Part shown: one piece after another, positions 11,251-11,973 of the stretch | How positions within the stretch are numbered: position 1 is the first letter of the stretch | Layout of the letters: each line of letters starts with the position of its first letter | Origin: an uncultured Alphaproteobacteria bacterium | GTDB taxonomy: Bacteria > Pseudomonadota > Alphaproteobacteria > Caulobacterales > Parvularculaceae | Reading direction: 5' to 3' | Length of the DNA: 11,973 bases | Assembly: GCA_938003575.1 (NCBI GenBank) | Contig: CALKYG010000142.1 | Location: forward strand, 1-11,973 | Translations under genes and position numbers: made by a program | Notes under the pieces: model-generated | Databases searched by the model: none | Told to the model about the DNA's origin: nothing | The model's input: the letters and a program-made list of their open reading frames with translations, nothing else

Positions 11251-11973
11251 CTATTGTTGCTGTTCAAGCTTCAAGGTGTCGACGGCCTCAGGCTGGCGCC
11301 CTTCGATGAAGCGGCGAATCGCATTCGCCGTCGCGTCGGGCGCCTCCTCCATCGGCAAATGTCCGACGCCTTCGAGGATGACGACCTCGGAGTCTTTGAT
11401 CCGCGCCGCGAAGGTTTCGGCGGCCGTCGCGTATATCAGCTGATCCTCCTTTCCCCAGACGATCAGAGTCGGCGCTGAAATTTCGCCCAGGCGATCGGCG
11501 TAAGTTTCTTCACGATCGGTTTGCGCCCTCACGGCGGTCGCGCGCCGGTTTCCCGGAAAGCGCAGCAGCTCCCAATAACGGTCGACCATTTCCTCCGTCA
11601 CGATGTCGTCAACCGCTGTCGTGTCGAGCAGCGATTTCTTGACGAGATCGCGCGGCGTGATCTGCGCGATCAGGGGACGCAGCAACGGGTTGCGCATCAG
11701 ACGGAAGCCGAGATTGAGCGGCGGCGGCGTTTCGTCTTCGCGCAGGGGAGCGCCGGCCGCATCGATGAGGATCAGGCCGTCGACGCGTTCAGGATAGGCG
11801 AGGGCGTACCGCCAGGAGACCCAGCCGCCCATGGAATTTCCGCCGAGATAGAAATGGTCAATACGCGCCGCGTTGGCGACGGCGTTCAGCGCCTCGAACA
11901 TGCCCGCCGCGGAATAGTCGTCGCGCGGATGCGCGCCGGTCAGGCCGTGCCCCGGCTGGTCATAGGTGATGAT
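11251..11973 (-). CDS. Alpha/beta fold hydrolase, N-terminus outside the window
   Basis: The reading frame is open on the reverse strand from the stop at 11251 to the right edge, giving the last 240 residues; the true start codon lies beyond the window, so the internal ATG at 11901 should not be taken as the start. Visible family elements, in visible-residue numbering, are DQPGHGLTG (5-13, the oxyanion-side loop after an early strand), the nucleophile elbow GGNSMGG with Ser47, WGKEDQ with the acid Asp177, and GVGHLPMEEAP with His205. A helical cap (about 75-160) lies between the nucleophile and the acid. The C-terminus ends in KLEQQQ. This is a cytoplasmic-type serine hydrolase of the broad epoxide-hydrolase/C-C-hydrolase group; substrate cannot be told. 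It converges on the methyltransferase with a 2-base gap. Confidence 0.9.
   Translation of the reverse strand: MITYDQPGHGLTGAHPRDDYSAAGMFEALNAVANAARIDHFYLGGNSMGGWVSWRYALAYPERVDGLILIDAAGAPLREDETPPPLNLGFRLMRNPLLRPLIAQITPRDLVKKSLLDTTAVDDIVTEEMVDRYWELLRFPGNRRATAVRAQTDREETYADRLGEISAPTLIVWGKEDQLIYATAAETFAARIKDSEVVILEGVGHLPMEEAPDATANAIRRFIEGRQPEAVDTLKLEQQQ

Overview
This window is a gene-dense stretch of an alphaproteobacterial chromosome. The call rests on the high G+C content with strongly G/C-biased third codon positions, a TIGR02301/DUF2385 protein (a family I know only from Alphaproteobacteria), a dihydroorotase of the type carrying DTQVHFREPG, and tlyA directly followed by a TRAM-type RNA methyltransferase. 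A Parvularculaceae/Hyphomonadaceae-like or rhizobial-type genome would fit, but the genus cannot be named from this sequence. I see no insertion sequence, phage gene, CRISPR array, tRNA or rRNA, and no gene-free stretch longer than about 200 bases. It looks like ordinary core chromosome, not an accessory island.

Layout. 1-168 (-) is the start of a lipoprotein that runs off the left edge. 316-1719 (+) is an FAD-linked 2-hydroxyacid dehydrogenase. 1890-2492 (+) is a secreted EF-hand protein with a striking alternating-aspartate segment. 2572-3363 (+) is the peroxide-stress protein YaaA. 3367-3879 (-) is an NTF2-like lipoprotein, preceded one base upstream by the SRAP abasic-site protein at 3881-4576 (-). 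Divergent from it by 25 bases are a NUDIX hydrolase (4602-5036, +) and a TIGR02301 exported protein (5058-5486, +). 5490-6818 (-) is a dihydroorotase and 6850-7275 (-) is a small four-helix membrane protein. A divergent control region at 7276-7405 contains a perfect 17-bp palindrome. From there a plus-strand operon runs through an XRE/MmyB-type regulator (7406-8188), tlyA (8185-8928), an RlmD/RumA-like methyltransferase (8906-10189) and another class I methyltransferase (10193-11248). An alpha/beta hydrolase (11251 to the right edge, -) enters from outside the window.

How the genes may work together. YaaA, SRAP and NUDIX are neighbours whose families act on iron/peroxide stress, abasic DNA and damaged or signalling nucleotides, so a damage-control neighbourhood is plausible but not proven. 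The two tail-overlapping RNA methyltransferases form a translation-maturation pair. Their transcription may be tied to the regulator in front of them, whose stop overlaps the tlyA start by four bases.

I found no clearly new defence or mobile system. The points most worth a second look are regulatory or at active sites. They are the palindromic operator between the membrane protein and the regulator, a perfect hairpin abutting the dihydroorotase start codon with a Shine-Dalgarno-like sequence on its far side, and a face-to-face SRAP/NUDIX promoter only 25 bases long. Two replaced metal-ligand positions (Gln in the dihydroorotase HxH, Arg in the FAD dehydrogenase) and the Asp-x ribbon of the EF-hand protein complete the list.
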